64,000 nucleotides of DNA from Colias croceus (Eukaryota; Arthropoda; Insecta; Lepidoptera; Pieridae). Shown piece after piece: positions 36,930-47,512 of the stretch (the first letter of the stretch is position 1; each line of letters opens with the position of its first letter). The notes beneath the pieces are model-generated. The model ran no database searches and had not been told where the DNA came from. It was given only the letters and a program-made list of their open reading frames with translations. The translations under genes and the position numbers were made by a program. The DNA lies in NCBI RefSeq assembly GCF_905220415.1, contig NC_059561.1, forward strand, positions 6,154,001 to 6,218,000. The letters run 5' to 3'.

Positions 36930-38010
36930 AATGATTTTATTTTGTAAAATTTGGAGTGGCGCTAATTTATTTTTGTAAGCACTCCCCCATACTTCTATTA
37001 AATACATTACGTGCGGCTTTACTAACGTGTTGGCGTGGTGTGGCGTAATTTATGAGGAATGCAAGAAGTAATATTACGCAGAGATCTAAGAAGTGCTGAT
37101 AATTTATTTTTTATGTGATAATTCCATTTCAGAGAGCTGTCGATTCACAAACCTAGGTATTTCTCGTGGGTTTTATGTTCTAATACAACACCGTTAATTT
37201 TAAGTGGAGCGTGTGGTGGAATAATTTTGTTATGAGCTTTGAATTTAGATATATTTATTTTTAGTAGATTGCATTGAAATCATTTATTTAATTTATTTAA
37301 ATCATTTTGTGCTTGCGCTATCATATCATGTATAGAGGGACCAAAATAAAACAGACAGGTGTCATCCGCATAAAGTGTTAGGTGACCATTTAGCTTTAAA
37401 TCTTGTAAATTATTAATATAAATTAAAAAAGCAATGGGCTAGAATCGAACCTTGTGGTATGCCACATGTAATTGGTAAGGGAATGCTATCGTGGTTATCT
37501 ATTTTAACTATTTGTGATCGATTTTTTAAATATGATTTCAGCATATCTAGTGCTTTACCATTAATGTTAATGGATGTTAATTTCTTTATTAAAAGTTCGT
37601 GAGAAGGCCTTTTGTAGGTCAATAAACACTCCCAAAACTATATTGTTTGCGTCAATGTTCTGTTTTATTTTAAATAGTTAGGTCCATAGTCGCTGACAGA
37701 GTGTTACTTTTTGGCTTGAATCCGTATTGACGCACTGATATAAAATTAAATGAGTCTAAATATTTTTCTAATCTCGTGTGTAAAATCTTCTCCAATATTT
37801 TTGACAATACTGGCAAAACCGAAATTGGCCTATAGTTACCAGGTTCAAATTTTGAGCCACTCTTACAGATAGGAGTTACCTTCACTATTTTTAACGAGTC
37901 CGGAAAACGTCTTTGACTTATGGCTTGGTTAAAACAGTCGCTTAAGGTATGATTTAATTTTTCTTTGATGCATTTAATTGCTTTTGTAGTAATACCATCA
38001 AGACCTGTAC
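36930..38010 (-). pseudogene. Reverse transcriptase of the non-LTR element, broken
   Basis: Pieces in three frames: 37885-37670 (SGSKFEPGNYRPISVLPV and GFKPKSN), then FIDLQKAF near 37620. A frameshift there drops the expected DT before SHELLIKKL. Then come 37622-37413 (CGIPQGSILAHCFFNLY), LTLYADDTCLFYFG near 37370, LKINGVVLEHKTHEKYLGL near 37170, and EVWGSAY near 36990. The catalytic Asp residues in FIDL and YADD are still readable, but the frame is not. Confidence 0.8.
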
Positions 38011-38049
38011 TACAGTTTGAATTAAGCTTATTTATAATTATATATTTTT

Positions 38050-38800
38050 ACTGGCTTCGGTAGGTCTGAACTTATTAGTGAGGTAATTTTTAAAATTTCG
38101 TAGTTGTATTTAGATATCCTCTCCTCTGAGTTATAAGATGTCGATTCTGGGAAACCAGCAAAAATTACATTTTTTTCTGTCCCGTAGTTCCTTGATTAAA
38201 TGTTCATTTATATGAAGTTGATTTTTAGACGTAAAACCCGATGGATTGGCTGACTGATTTATTGATTGAAGATTTAATTCCAGTGATTTTATTTTACTCT
38301 CACCCTGGTTTATCTGGGATTCTAATTGAGAAATAGTACTCTTCAATATGTTTTGTTCAGTACCTAATTATCATACATGCTGATGACTTAATTTCATTGA
38401 TTTGATTCGTATTTTGGCGAATTAAATTCAAGGATTGTTCGTTGGACGATTTAATTTCGGCAATTTGTGTTATTATCTCAGAAATGTTTTCATGAATTTT
38501 GTTTACTATTTGTTCATTTGAGCATACATATTTTTCAAGTAATGTACTAATACTGCTCAACTCCAACCGAATATCCTTCATATCATCACTAAATCTGCAA
38601 TCTTGTTCTAGCGGTTGTTTCCGTTTTCTGTAAGTAATTTGAGTATCAGTTGGCGTAGAACTCGTAGAAAACGAACTTAGCTTCGAATCTTCGATAGATC
38701 GGGATGCGATCCACCGGCAGTACCCACTGCATGTTGGCGATCTGCGTACACTCATATTTACTCCGCAATGGATAATTTGTGCAGGAATATGAGTCGTCAT
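38050..38800 (-). pseudogene. ORF1-like coiled-coil protein of the non-LTR element
   Basis: Met at 38800 opens 147 codons with Ser/Thr-rich text. A heptad-like region follows (NKIHENISEIITQIAEIKSS and further). A second piece (38346-38131) has SQLESQINQGESKIKSLELN and ELRDRKKCNF, then PESTSYNSEERISKYNYEI in another frame. This is the usual layout of LINE ORF1 proteins, a coiled coil followed by a basic RNA-binding part. The frame is interrupted near 38350 and 38130. Confidence 0.65.
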
Positions 38801-38850
38801 TTGTTTGACCTAAATCTAACATTTTAATTATTTTATCAGATTGATGTCAG

Positions 38851-39196
38851 AATCAGGGCAAAGGCGAACGCTACACGTCAATAAATATTATGATAATTAT
38901 CCTGATATTTACTGATGTATCTTGGGAAGGATCACAGCACACCCTACACCATCAATACGTATCGCGTCAGTAATGAAGCGTTCTTTGTACGAGCCAGACG
39001 TGATGACGGCAAGATAAATATAGCGATCTAGGTCCTGGGATCAGATCACAAGGATTTCCAGAAATCCAGCGATAATATATCGTGATTCGTCAATACACTA
39101 CCCTACACGTCAATAAATATCGTAATCCGATAGTAAATATTGACGGATCACAATATGGATCTTACGTGTAGCGTTCGCCAAAGAGTTGCCCTGATT
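38851..39196. mobile_element. MITE with subterminal repeats
   Basis: The left end AATCAGGGCAAAGGCGAACG matches the reverse complement of the right end (..GCGTTCGCC..TTGCCCTGATT). Both ends continue into CTACACGTCAATAAATAT, which also recurs inside near 39110. It sits inside the LINE 5' region. Confidence 0.65.
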
Positions 39197-39365
39197 CAAG
39201 AGGTAGGTAGGTATCTTTTTAGGGTTCCGTATTTTTAGTTTCACAACGTTTTCTGTAAGTTTCAATTGAATTACGGTTGACTTCTTCAACTACCATAAAA
39301 CTCAGGAGATTTTTTGCTAGCCCTAATTTCATATCCTCATGTCAATATCATGCAAGTGCATATAA

Positions 39366-39830
39366 ATGGAACAGATCAACATACGACTAATGATTTGGTA
39401 TATAAAACGGAGTCAAGAAGTGTTTGAGCATTTCAAAATTTGAACCGTTACGGAGTCGAGTTCGTCTAGTCTAGGCGGATTTAGCAATGTATGGAACATT
39501 AACTAACTATAATATGTTTGTGTACGGAGCCAACAAATACTGTAGTGTTTACGAAAAATTAATCTACGTTACTTAATATACAGTTTCGTTTTGTCGGATC
39601 AAATAAAGCTTTAATTTTGATAATATATATGGATCTGATCAACATACGACTTTGGATTTGGTATATAAAACGGAGCCAACAAGTGTTTATGGGTTTCTGA
39701 ATTTCGACCGTTACGGATTCGATTCAGTTCGAGATCTTAGCAATAAAAATGTTGAGTATAACAATTTCTCCATGAATACGTTTGGCAACATCGCCCAAAT
39801 ATTTGCGCCGTTGCCACTCCGCCGTTGCCA

Positions 39831-39833
<3 letters not shown>
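39366..39833. repeat. Two tandem monomers, period 263, at the putative 5' end of the LINE
   Basis: The block from 39366 (GATCAACATACGAC, then TTGGTATATAAAACGGAG) recurs from 39629 with the same order of words: ACGGAGYCAAGAAGTGTTT-like text, then a CCGTTACGGA word, then TTAGCAAT. Identity is high over about 125 bases and fades after that. Such repeated units can act as promoter monomers at LINE 5' ends. Confidence 0.6.

Positions 39834-39862
<29 letters not shown>
39834..39862. repeat. (TA)n tract, right
   Basis: About 14 uninterrupted TA units bordering the 5' side of the minus-strand LINE. The pair of tracts suggests insertion into a (TA)n microsatellite. Confidence 0.9.
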
Positions 39863-39864
<2 letters not shown>

Positions 39865-40008
39865 AGGTACCTACTATATACTACTACAAATTCTTAATTC
39901 GGTAGTTTATACAAAGGAGAGCCAAAAATAAATAGACTTTATCACAATGCATTGACAGACTAATCTTAGAAATATCAGCTTATTAATTAAATCTATATGA
40001 TTATGATA

Positions 40009-40451
40009 TCTATATACATATAATAAATCTGTAGAAGGGTCAATTCTGTACATTGAAAATATTGAAAAAATAAATAGCTGGGTGTTACTGGATCGATACC
40101 TAACCCAAATATGTAATTAAAAAAAATTTTGTCTGTCTGTCTGTCTGTATGTTAAGACATCACTTGAAAACTACCGGTTCGATTTCGATGAACCTTGGTA
40201 TAATTATACCTTATTATCCTGGGCGTAAAATAGAATATTTAGAAAAAAAAAATATCTTAATTTTTCAGTTTTATCCATAGACGTTGTTCTGTAGAACCGC
40301 GAACACACGTTGCGTATTATTATAGGCCTAGCCGTATTTGGGTCCAATAGATATTTATAAGATGTCATTGTCAGAGTTACTCAAAATGGAGAAATAAACC
40401 ATCCACGCGAAGACCGACATCCGCGCGGACGGAGTCGCGGGCGGAAGCTAG
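40009..40451 (+). mobile_element. Long Helitron-like element with (GTCT)n, copy 2
   Basis: Same order as 29274-29756, with a shorter (GTCT)n (40131-40148) and a deletion after GGGCGTAAAATAGAATA. It ends GCGGGCGGAAGCTAG|T. Confidence 0.8.
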
Positions 40452-40647
40452 TTGTATAATAAATTATAAGAATTAATATCTAAGTACTTAAAACAAGGAA
40501 GTTAATAAATTATGTATATATTTCATAATAATTACTCATCATTCATAATCGAATTGTAATCTTTGATTGTGGTTTTCGTCAACACGTTTTAAACATAACT
40601 ATTTAAAAGTATGTTACGTATATTAGATAATTTTAAAATATTTTAAA

Positions 40648-40832
40648 CTAGCTTTCCGCCCGCGAAATCGCCCGCGTTTTAAAAAAAAACCTGTTCCCGT
40701 AGGATTTCCGGGAAAAAACCTATCCTATGTCCTTTCTCGGGTATCAAAATATCTCTAAATCAAATTTCATGCAAATTGGTTCAGTAGTTAAGGCGTGATT
40801 GAGTAACAGACAGACAGACAGAGTTACTTTCG
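40648..40832 (-). mobile_element. Helitron family 1, truncated 5' end
   Basis: CTAGCTTTCCGCCCGCGAAA at left; it stops after CAGAGTTACTTTCGGG. The TC end is missing. Confidence 0.7.
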
Positions 40833-41052
40833 GGTAGGTACTGTTCGTTGTGTGCGCGATGACAGCGCCCCTAGTGGCCGCAACTATTCAGGACTTGTCA
40901 TCTATCAAATCATGTCAACTAGATGATAAGATATTTTTGTGATATTGATTTTCGACTAGTTTTTCAACGAAATTGAAAAAAATAGTGTAAAAAGTGAGTG
41001 TGTATATTATACCTAGCGATTTTCTTCCTCGTGAAAAATATGGATATTATAA

Positions 41053-41180
41053 TACGTACGGGATTTGAATCGATTAAGCATAAAATACATTTCCAACCTC
41101 AAACTGAGCAAAAAGGGAAAAATTAATGCACAGCATGTGAGAGAAGTGGAAGAGCTTAGAACGAACGGGAAAAGCTACAC
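41053..41180 (+). pseudogene. Frameshifted coding fragment with KGKINAQHVREVEELRTNG motif
   Basis: The plus-strand frame from 41053 reads a coding-like stretch, SNLKLSKKGKINAQHVREVE then ELRTNGKSYT, ending exactly at a donor GTAAGC. A nearby ATG at 41040 is one base out of frame, so the start is broken or has been shifted. From memory the motif resembles N-terminal parts of insect proteins tied to SWIM-finger or recombinase-like repeats, but this is uncertain. No continuation is seen; a LINE tail follows at 41.4 kb. Confidence 0.3.
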
Positions 41181-41403
41181 GTAAGCGTGATTTCACAGGA
41201 AAAAAAAATATTTTCAATTGCTCTAATGTTAAGTAATTTTAGTAGATGTTGTGTTTTTGATTACCTAAGTTGATTACATTCCAAATTATTTCTACTTAAT
41301 GTTATTACATTTTTAAAGAATACGAATTTATAAATGAAACATTATTGATTTAATAATAAGAAACTTTGTTTTGAATTACAAAAAATGTGTTTTATTTACG
41401 ATT

Positions 41404-41580
41404 ACTATTATTTATTTATTTATTTATTTATTAATACTTTATTGCTCTTAGAATCATTACAAAAAGACTTAATTTAAGGATACATTACAACAATTGGCGG
41501 TCTTATCGCTATGCAGCGATTTCTTCCAGACAACCGGACGTACGAGGAGAAATTAAATTAGAGGAAAGGTGAAGGGTAGA
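41404..41580 (-). mobile_element. LINE 3'-end fragment with (TTTA)n
   Basis: (TTTA)n at 41409-41434 is followed by ATACTTTATTGCTCTTAG, then GGCGGTCTTATCGCTATGCA and TCTTCCAGACAACC. This pattern (microsatellite, TTTATTG, gene-end block) is common to lepidopteran LINE tails. A related short piece with ATACTCTTTATTGTACATAC is at 15942-16000. Confidence 0.5.
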
Positions 41581-41743
41581 GCATAAATATATATCCATAT
41601 AATATATAATAGATACAATATAATATATTCACAATCAAATAAGAATATGTTACGTAATAATAGTATAATATTCGAATACATATAATATTAATAATTTATA
41701 TTAAGTACAGCGATTATTATTTATATTATCAAAAATTGAGGGC

Positions 41744-42037
41744 TGTAAATTGACTAATACACAACATACATGTATCGACACAATCAAATAAATTGTGAGG
41801 AATTTTATCTAAAATTCGATAAACTCTCAGTCTTTGCATAATTCTTTCCACATGGATCTCGGACTCGAGCAATATCATATGTTTGTTGGGTTTCTTCTTT
41901 AGTAGTTTCTTGGTTCTCTTCACAGCAGCTATCCATTTTTGTCTTTGCTGTAATGTCCACTTTGATGTTGGAAACGAATAAAACTTGCACGAACTGTTTT
42001 TCCCATTGTTTTTACAATTTACGACACAGCATGTACC
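41744..42037 (-). pseudogene. THAP-type zinc-finger fragment
   Basis: Read on the minus strand from 42031, the frame gives CCVVNCKNNGKNSSCKFYSF and then PTSKW....QKWIAAVKR. This fits the first half of a THAP domain (C-x2-4-C, F-x-FP, W-x-x-AV-R). The second half should have C-x2-H near an ICS-HF motif. Here the text becomes Lys-rich and then HMILLESEIHVERIMQRLR without that pair, so the finger looks incomplete. THAP domains occur in host genes and in P-element-type transposases. No in-frame Met is found close upstream; the fragment is probably a relic. Confidence 0.45.
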
Positions 42038-42478
42038 CTGTACCCATATCGCAAATTTTTACGTTTTTACTTAAAATTATAAAGGAAGTTATGAAAATAA
42101 AGCAATTTGACACATGACAGCCCAGAATTAATTCACATTTCTGCCATGTCGTGTGCTACGATCGATTTGCCGTTCCCCACTACCCACTTCGCACATAGCC
42201 AATAGCTTTCAAATTAATAATTCAATAAATATAATAAGTAAGGTAGGTATGCTTTATTGTTGTAGGTGTGTTTTTATATTATATTGTCATAAAAATTATT
42301 TGAAGATGTTTTTTAAAAAGTGACACGATACCGTCGGCGGTGTAGAAAAACGTTGGCTCCTTTATAGAGCAAAAGTAAATCTTGGAATGAAAATAAGTAA
42401 ATAACAAAATCAGCTCTATAAATTTAGTACAGAGAAAGATTAAATTAAGTAGGTACCTAGTACCTAGATGCCTTTTTC

Positions 42479-42643
42479 TTTTGACGTGACAACGTCTTAA
42501 ATTAGGTTGCGGCTGGGAGTCACTTATGAAAAAGTGTAACGCTCGGTAACGTTACGATGAGTCACCGAAAGAGGCACGCGGGCATGGTTAGCCCGCCTAA
42601 GAGCGAGAGAGACAGACATAAAAAGTCGTTGTCACGTAAAACT
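42479..42643. mobile_element. MITE with TTTTGACGTGACAACG ends
   Basis: TTTTGACGTGACAACGTCTT inverts to AAAGTCGTTGTCACGTAAAA. The interior is GC-rich (GTAACGTTACGATGAGTCAC, CACGCGGGCATGGTTAGCCC). A Helitron-type end (GTTCCAGCTAG|T) lies just right, at 42722. Confidence 0.65.
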
Positions 42644-42940
42644 TTCGCCCGTATACCGACTTTACAGGCAACCAATTTTTTTGTCCGGGTTCGATGCAAA
42701 TGACTCTGCGTGTTCCAGCTAGTATCACACTAATAACAGGTAATAGCTGGTAGAGTACCTAGAAAGTACAATGAGATGAACTAGACTTTTTACAATTTGC
42801 CAAAAGTTCCATCATAACTACAACGTCAATCGATTTAATTATTTTATTATCAAATCGGTACTGTTATCAGTTGATCAGAGATAACGTTGTATTCCGTATT
42901 GTTTAACATAATCGCTATATTGTGTGTGAAAACCGAAAAA

Positions 42941-43031
42941 ATGGACTATCTAGTGCTCTTGTCTCCTTTTTTGTTGCTAATTTTGGTGTATGGATTGACA
43001 TGCGTCTGCTTGCATCTGTGCGAATTGATCG
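42941..43031 (+). CDS. Candidate first coding exon with a membrane segment (exon A)
   Basis: ATG at 42941 is followed by 30 codons that are nearly all hydrophobic (SPFLLLILVYGLTC and further Leu/Cys residues), then ELI and one base before the donor G|GTAAGTT. The exon ends in phase 1. The segment would be a signal anchor or signal peptide. No downstream exon is recognisable next to it. Reading through the donor leads to a stop at 43127-43129, giving a less convincing Phe/Cys-rich tail. Compare the similar exons at 48043, 59451 and 61489. Confidence 0.45.
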
Positions 43032-43844
43032 GTAAGTTTTTTTGCTCTACAGATGTCAAATTTGGCGCCATTTTGCGTTTTTTTTATCTGTGCGTAGGTA
43101 TTTTTCACAGGTATTTTTGGATAGGATAATTAGGTATATACCTACTAAGTAAATAAGTGTAGGCAAATGAATAAGTGTCTAGCAAATTTTATAATACTTA
43201 AAAGAAAAAATCAGTTTATTTTAATTATTTTAAATGGTTATTAAAATGGTAGTTAGGTAATACAAGCAACCACTGTTAGTTAATAAACAGCATTTAAGTT
43301 ATAAATTACAATAAAATCAATACCCAAAAAATGATTGATATTAATTTATAAAATTAATATAATATTATTAGCTACTTAGGTTGTCAGATTTAGTAGGTAG
43401 ACCTATGTATTAATAATTTTTTTATGTGTGGTTGATATTTTTATTATTAAAAATGTTCGTTAAAATTATATTTCTTATAGGTACATACTAAAGAAGTTTT
43501 TAATACTTATTATTTATGTATATAGGTATAACTACGTTTTAATCACAACTGTAACTATTTGCATATTTTTGGAATAGTTGTATATATCTACTGTAAAAAG
43601 AATACCAATGAATTTGCACCGTTCTCATAAAAATATGTTTATTCAATCCAACTGAAACTATACAAATTCTACTGAACTACACATTAATATATAATTTTTT
43701 ATAACAACGCCATCTATTCGTAACTCATGTTATCACGCAAACATTTTTATTGCATGGAACAATAATAGTTCATGTAAAATGTACTAGATGGCGCTGAAAC
43801 TAAAACAAAAATTTCACTGATATTCTTGAAAACAAAACAGGTTA

Positions 43845-43968
43845 TCTATATACATAATATAATAAATCTGTAGAAGGGTCAATTCTGTACATTGAAAATA
43901 TTGAAAAAATAAATAGCAGGGGGTGTTACTGGATCGATACCAAACCCAAATATGTGATTTAAAAATTT

Positions 43969-44001
<33 letters not shown>

Positions 44002-44319
44002 GAAGGCATCACGTGAAAACTAACGGTTCGATTTCGATGAAACTTGGTATAATTATACCTTATTATCCTGGGCGTAAAATAGGATACTTTTTATCCTGGA
44101 AAAATACGTAGAAAAAAATTAATCTTAATTTTTCAGTTTTATCCATAGACGTTGTACTGTAGAACCGCGAACACACGTTGTGTATTATTATAGGCCTAGC
44201 CGTGTTTGGGTCCAATAGATATTTATAAGATGTCATTGTCAAAGTTACTCAAAATGGAGAAATAAGCCATCCACGCGAAGACCGACATCCGCGCGGACGG
44301 AGTCGCGGGCGGAAGCTAG
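43845..44319 (+). mobile_element. Long Helitron-like element with (GTCT)n, copy 3
   Basis: It starts A|TCTATATACATAATATAAT, carries (GTCT)n at 43972-44001, and ends GTCGCGGGCGGAAGCTAG|T. Confidence 0.8.
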
Positions 44320-44576
44320 TCTATAATATTATAATATATTTTATGATTTTATTCACTGAATTGTGAACATAATATTCGTTCGTATACTGTATAATATTTA
44401 ATTAGGTGCATTTTGAATATGTTAGACTAGAGAAGATTATGCTTGCATTAGTTGCATTATTTATAAAATCAATATATTATTTCGTAATCATGAGTCTCTC
44501 TCTAGAAGTTTGAATAATAAATAGGTATTTACCTACTTACTTAGTCCTTTCTGTATGAAACACTAGTAACATCCTA

Positions 44577-44819
44577 TCCTACTAATATTATAAATGCGAA
44601 AGTTTGTGAGGATGGATGTACGTACCTATGTGTATAAGTACCTATATGTTACTCTTTCACACAAATACTACTAAACTGATTACAATGAAATTTAGCACAC
44701 ATATAGAGGGTAATTTGGATTAACACAAAGGATAGGTTTTATCCCGGAAATCCCACGGGAACGGGAACTATGTGGGTTTTGTTTGGAAAACGCGGGCGAA
44801 GCCGCGGTAGGAGAGCTAG
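44577..44819 (+). mobile_element. Helitron family 1
   Basis: A|TCCTACTAATATTATAAATG, a (GTA/CCTA)-rich insertion after GATGGATGTACGTACC, end CGCGGTAGGAGAGCTAG|T. Confidence 0.8.
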
Positions 44820-45210
44820 TCGTAGGTAAATATTTTATTATTTTTTAACAGATGATGGGAAAGTAATTTCAATACAGAAAACTCACCTGAGCGACAAACG
44901 CTCTATTGGCCAATAATTATTATATAGTTATTCGAAGCCCCGTAACTGAGTAGTTAATTTACCTACATTTCTTAGGTTACGTGAAGATTGGCTAACCGTT
45001 ACTTGTGTGGTTTCTTGATTCAATATACATAATTGTATTAAATCGTTCAATTTAATTAATCTTCTGCGGCTAATTAATAACAGGTAAAGACAAAAGTTAT
45101 CTTCACAATATAATATACTTAAATAATAATTATATAATTAATATAATAAATAAATAAATACTTAAAAGTTAAATAAATCAAGAGTTGGATGACGCACCGG
45201 CACATAACAA

Positions 45211-45441
45211 AAAAGAGTGTGTGTAGTGTGTACTTATGTACACGCGTTAGAAGATATACTTCTTTGGCGTATGGAAAAAAATACTAGAATATAAAACTTG
45301 AACATAGTTACCTATGAATTTTCATACCACCTAGAACTAACTTCATGCTGTTAAATTTAGGTGTGGCGTCGGTGTGCGCGTGCATCGTAAAGATTCACTC
45401 TCATAATTTTTCTCCATCGCGCCAAAAGAAGTATAACTTCA
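45211..45441 (-). mobile_element. Repeat family P, copy 3
   Basis: AAAAGAGTGTGTGTAGTGTG at left, ACTTCATGCTGTTAAATTTA, and CGCCAAAAGAAGTATAACTT at right. Confidence 0.75.
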
Positions 45442-45531
45442 AAAATGAAATAAAATCTCTCGTCTCTATATTATTTTGCTAAAACAATCAACTAATATAG
45501 CGGAATATTTTTTTTATATTTATCTACCTCC

Positions 45532-45947
45532 TACAGGGTGTCTCACTGTTGGTATTCTAAGCTTAAAGGAGGATATAGTTTTGCATACGCTGAGTACCTA
45601 CGTAAAAAATATATACTTATAAAATTCCAGACGCAGTTTTTTTCAAATAGATGAACTAAAACTCTATGTGTAGGTACAGTCATGTACACCCATAACAAGT
45701 AACCCGCCCAACTTTGCTACTAGCACGTGAGCTATCGATTATGTTTTCATAGACAAAATGCTCACAATATTAGAGAAGCGGTATATGTCGGCTGCGCGAA
45801 GCTAGAGAAGAAGACATGAATTTTCAGGAAAAAATTAGCAAAAAATTTTCGACGTAATTTTGTTGTATAAGTATTTTTTACGTGATCAGTGTATGCAAAA
45901 CTACAAGTCCCTTCGCGCTTAGTATACCAATAGTGGGACACCCTGTA
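45532..45947. mobile_element. Non-autonomous DNA transposon with 55-base inverted ends
   Basis: TACAGGGTGTCTCACTGTTG at left inverts to CAATAGTGGGACACCCTGTA at right, continuing through TAGTTTTGCATAC. It is 416 bases with no coding capacity. Confidence 0.75.
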
Positions 45948-46186
45948 TATTATAATTTCAACGGCGAACTTTATCAAATTCTTTCTCTAATCAAATGTAG
46001 GTATTTAGTCTAAATTGATTGACAGTAATTACATTTTAATGTATGTTTTCCAATCGGATAAAATCATAATTAAATACTAATGACGTCACATGATAAAAAT
46101 AAGTTTGTTTGTTTACGCGTATCTCTTAAATACCTCTATTATCTTTAAAAATATAATAGTCAAATATTCATTTTATATACCTATCA

Positions 46187-46385
46187 CTAGCTGTTCCCCG
46201 CGGTTTCACCCACGGTGCTCATCTCCTGTTGGTCTTAGCGTATCTAATGATATATAGCCTATAGCCTTCCTCGATAAATGGGCTATTTAACACTGAAATA
46301 ATTTTTCAAATCGGACCAGTAGTTCCTGAGATTAGCGCGTTCAAACAAACAAACAAACTCTTTAGCTTTATAATATTAGTATAGA
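46187..46385 (-). mobile_element. Helitron family 2, full length
   Basis: CTAGCTGTTCCCCGCGGTTT to ATAATATTAGTATAGA|T, with GATTAGCGCGTTCAAACAAA inside. Confidence 0.8.
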
Positions 46386-46637
46386 TTAATTTTACTACTA
46401 GTCTAACTAAAGTTGTTTCTAAATAGTTTCTAAACAGAAGAAAATAATAAACACAGTTATTTACAAGGAAATTCAAAGGCTAATCAATCACCTTATAATT
46501 ATTACATAATAATTAAGGAAAGTTATACAAGTATGAAGTATGCTGTTGTCTTATCTAACAACCTTGTTTTACCAACAGTGACATTGTATGCACGTGGCCT
46601 TTTGAATGGCAATGATTTTTTTATACTGACTATGTAA

Positions 46638-46917
46638 CAAAAAAAGAGTGTGTGTACTTATGTACACGCGTTAGAAGTAATTAGGGATACTTCTTTGGCG
46701 TATGGAAAAAATTACTAGAATATACAACTTCAACATAGTTATCAATTTTCATACCACCTTGAACTAACTTCATGCTGAATTTATATTTTTTAGTTTTTAT
46801 GGCATTCAAATGCTTTATAAATTTTTAACTTCATGCTGTTAAATTTAGGTGTCGGTAGGCGCGCGCATCGTTAAAATTCACTCTCATCATTTTTCTCCAT
46901 CGCGCCAAAAGAAGTAT
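46638..46917 (-). mobile_element. Repeat family P, copy 4, with an internal duplication
   Basis: As copy 3, but CTTCATGCTG occurs twice (46769 and 46830), separated by about 50 A+T-rich bases. Confidence 0.75.
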
Positions 46918-47156
46918 CATGCCATGGATGCGTTAGAGTTTTTATTGGCATCACCTGTTTGTTTGTAAGCTTGTATCTAGCCGACTTCTTCCAACACGAT
47001 TTTGACCCAATTTAAAGGATCGGTGAAAACACAATAATTTCATGGGTTTATCGTATTAAAGCGTGTTTTTTTTTAGTATATTTTTGTGTGTGAGAGGGCA
47101 TCTGAGCTGATGGTTCGTCTCCAACGCCCATGGACATTTGCAGACTTTATACTTCT

Positions 47157-47512
47157 AGTAGAGTCTCTTCTCTACCAATGCATTATTCACTTTATAGGGA
47201 TAAGAGAATGATTGTCAAAAGTCTCTACTTTTGGTAGAGTCTCTTCTCTACCAATGCATTATTCACTTTAAAGGGATAAGAGAATGATTGTCAAGTCTCT
47301 ACTTTTGGTAGAGTCTCTTCTTTACCAATGCATTATTCACTTTAAAGGCATAAGAGAATGATTGTCAAAAGTCTCTACTTTTGGTAGAGTCTCTTCTCTA
47401 CCAATGCATTATTCACTTTAAAGGGATAAGAGAATGATTGTCAAAAGTCTCTACTTTTGGTAGAGTCTCTTCTCTATTAATGCATTTTTCACTTTAAAGG
47501 GATAAGAGATTT
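47157..47512 (+). repeat. Minisatellite, five units of 74-76 bases
   Basis: Starts of the word GAGTCTCTTC are at 47161, 47237, 47311, 47387 and 47463. Units are almost identical and each contains a perfect hairpin, TTGGTAGAG-TCTCTT-CTCTACCAA (the last unit is decayed), plus CATTATTCACTTTAAAGGGA. Confidence 0.9.

Larger units (their letters stand above)
36372..39833 (-). mobile_element. Internally deleted non-LTR retrotransposon between two (TA)n tracts
   Basis: On the minus strand the order is: possible 5' repeats (39833-39366), ORF1-like coiled coil (38800-38050), reverse transcriptase (about 38010-36930), 3' region to 36372. Both ends abut (TA)n: 36323-36371 and 39834-39862. RT motifs seen are NYRPISVLPVLSKILEKIL, FIDLQKAF, GIPQGSI, YADD (37361-37372) and EVWGSAYKNKLAPLQILQNK. 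An endonuclease is missing, because ORF1 passes straight into RT near 38040. Several frameshifts make it dead. A MITE lies at 38851-39196. The RT is of the Jockey/CR1-like type, which I cannot place further. Confidence 0.75.

Noticed and set aside
42887..43129. 80-codon uninterrupted frame around exon A as a complete gene
   Set aside because: The upstream Met at 42887 adds a poor leader, and the part after the donor looks like intron; the exon ending at 43031 is the better reading.
47157..47512. CRISPR-like regular array
   Set aside because: The whole 76-base unit repeats, with no unique spacers, and the surrounding DNA is insect.
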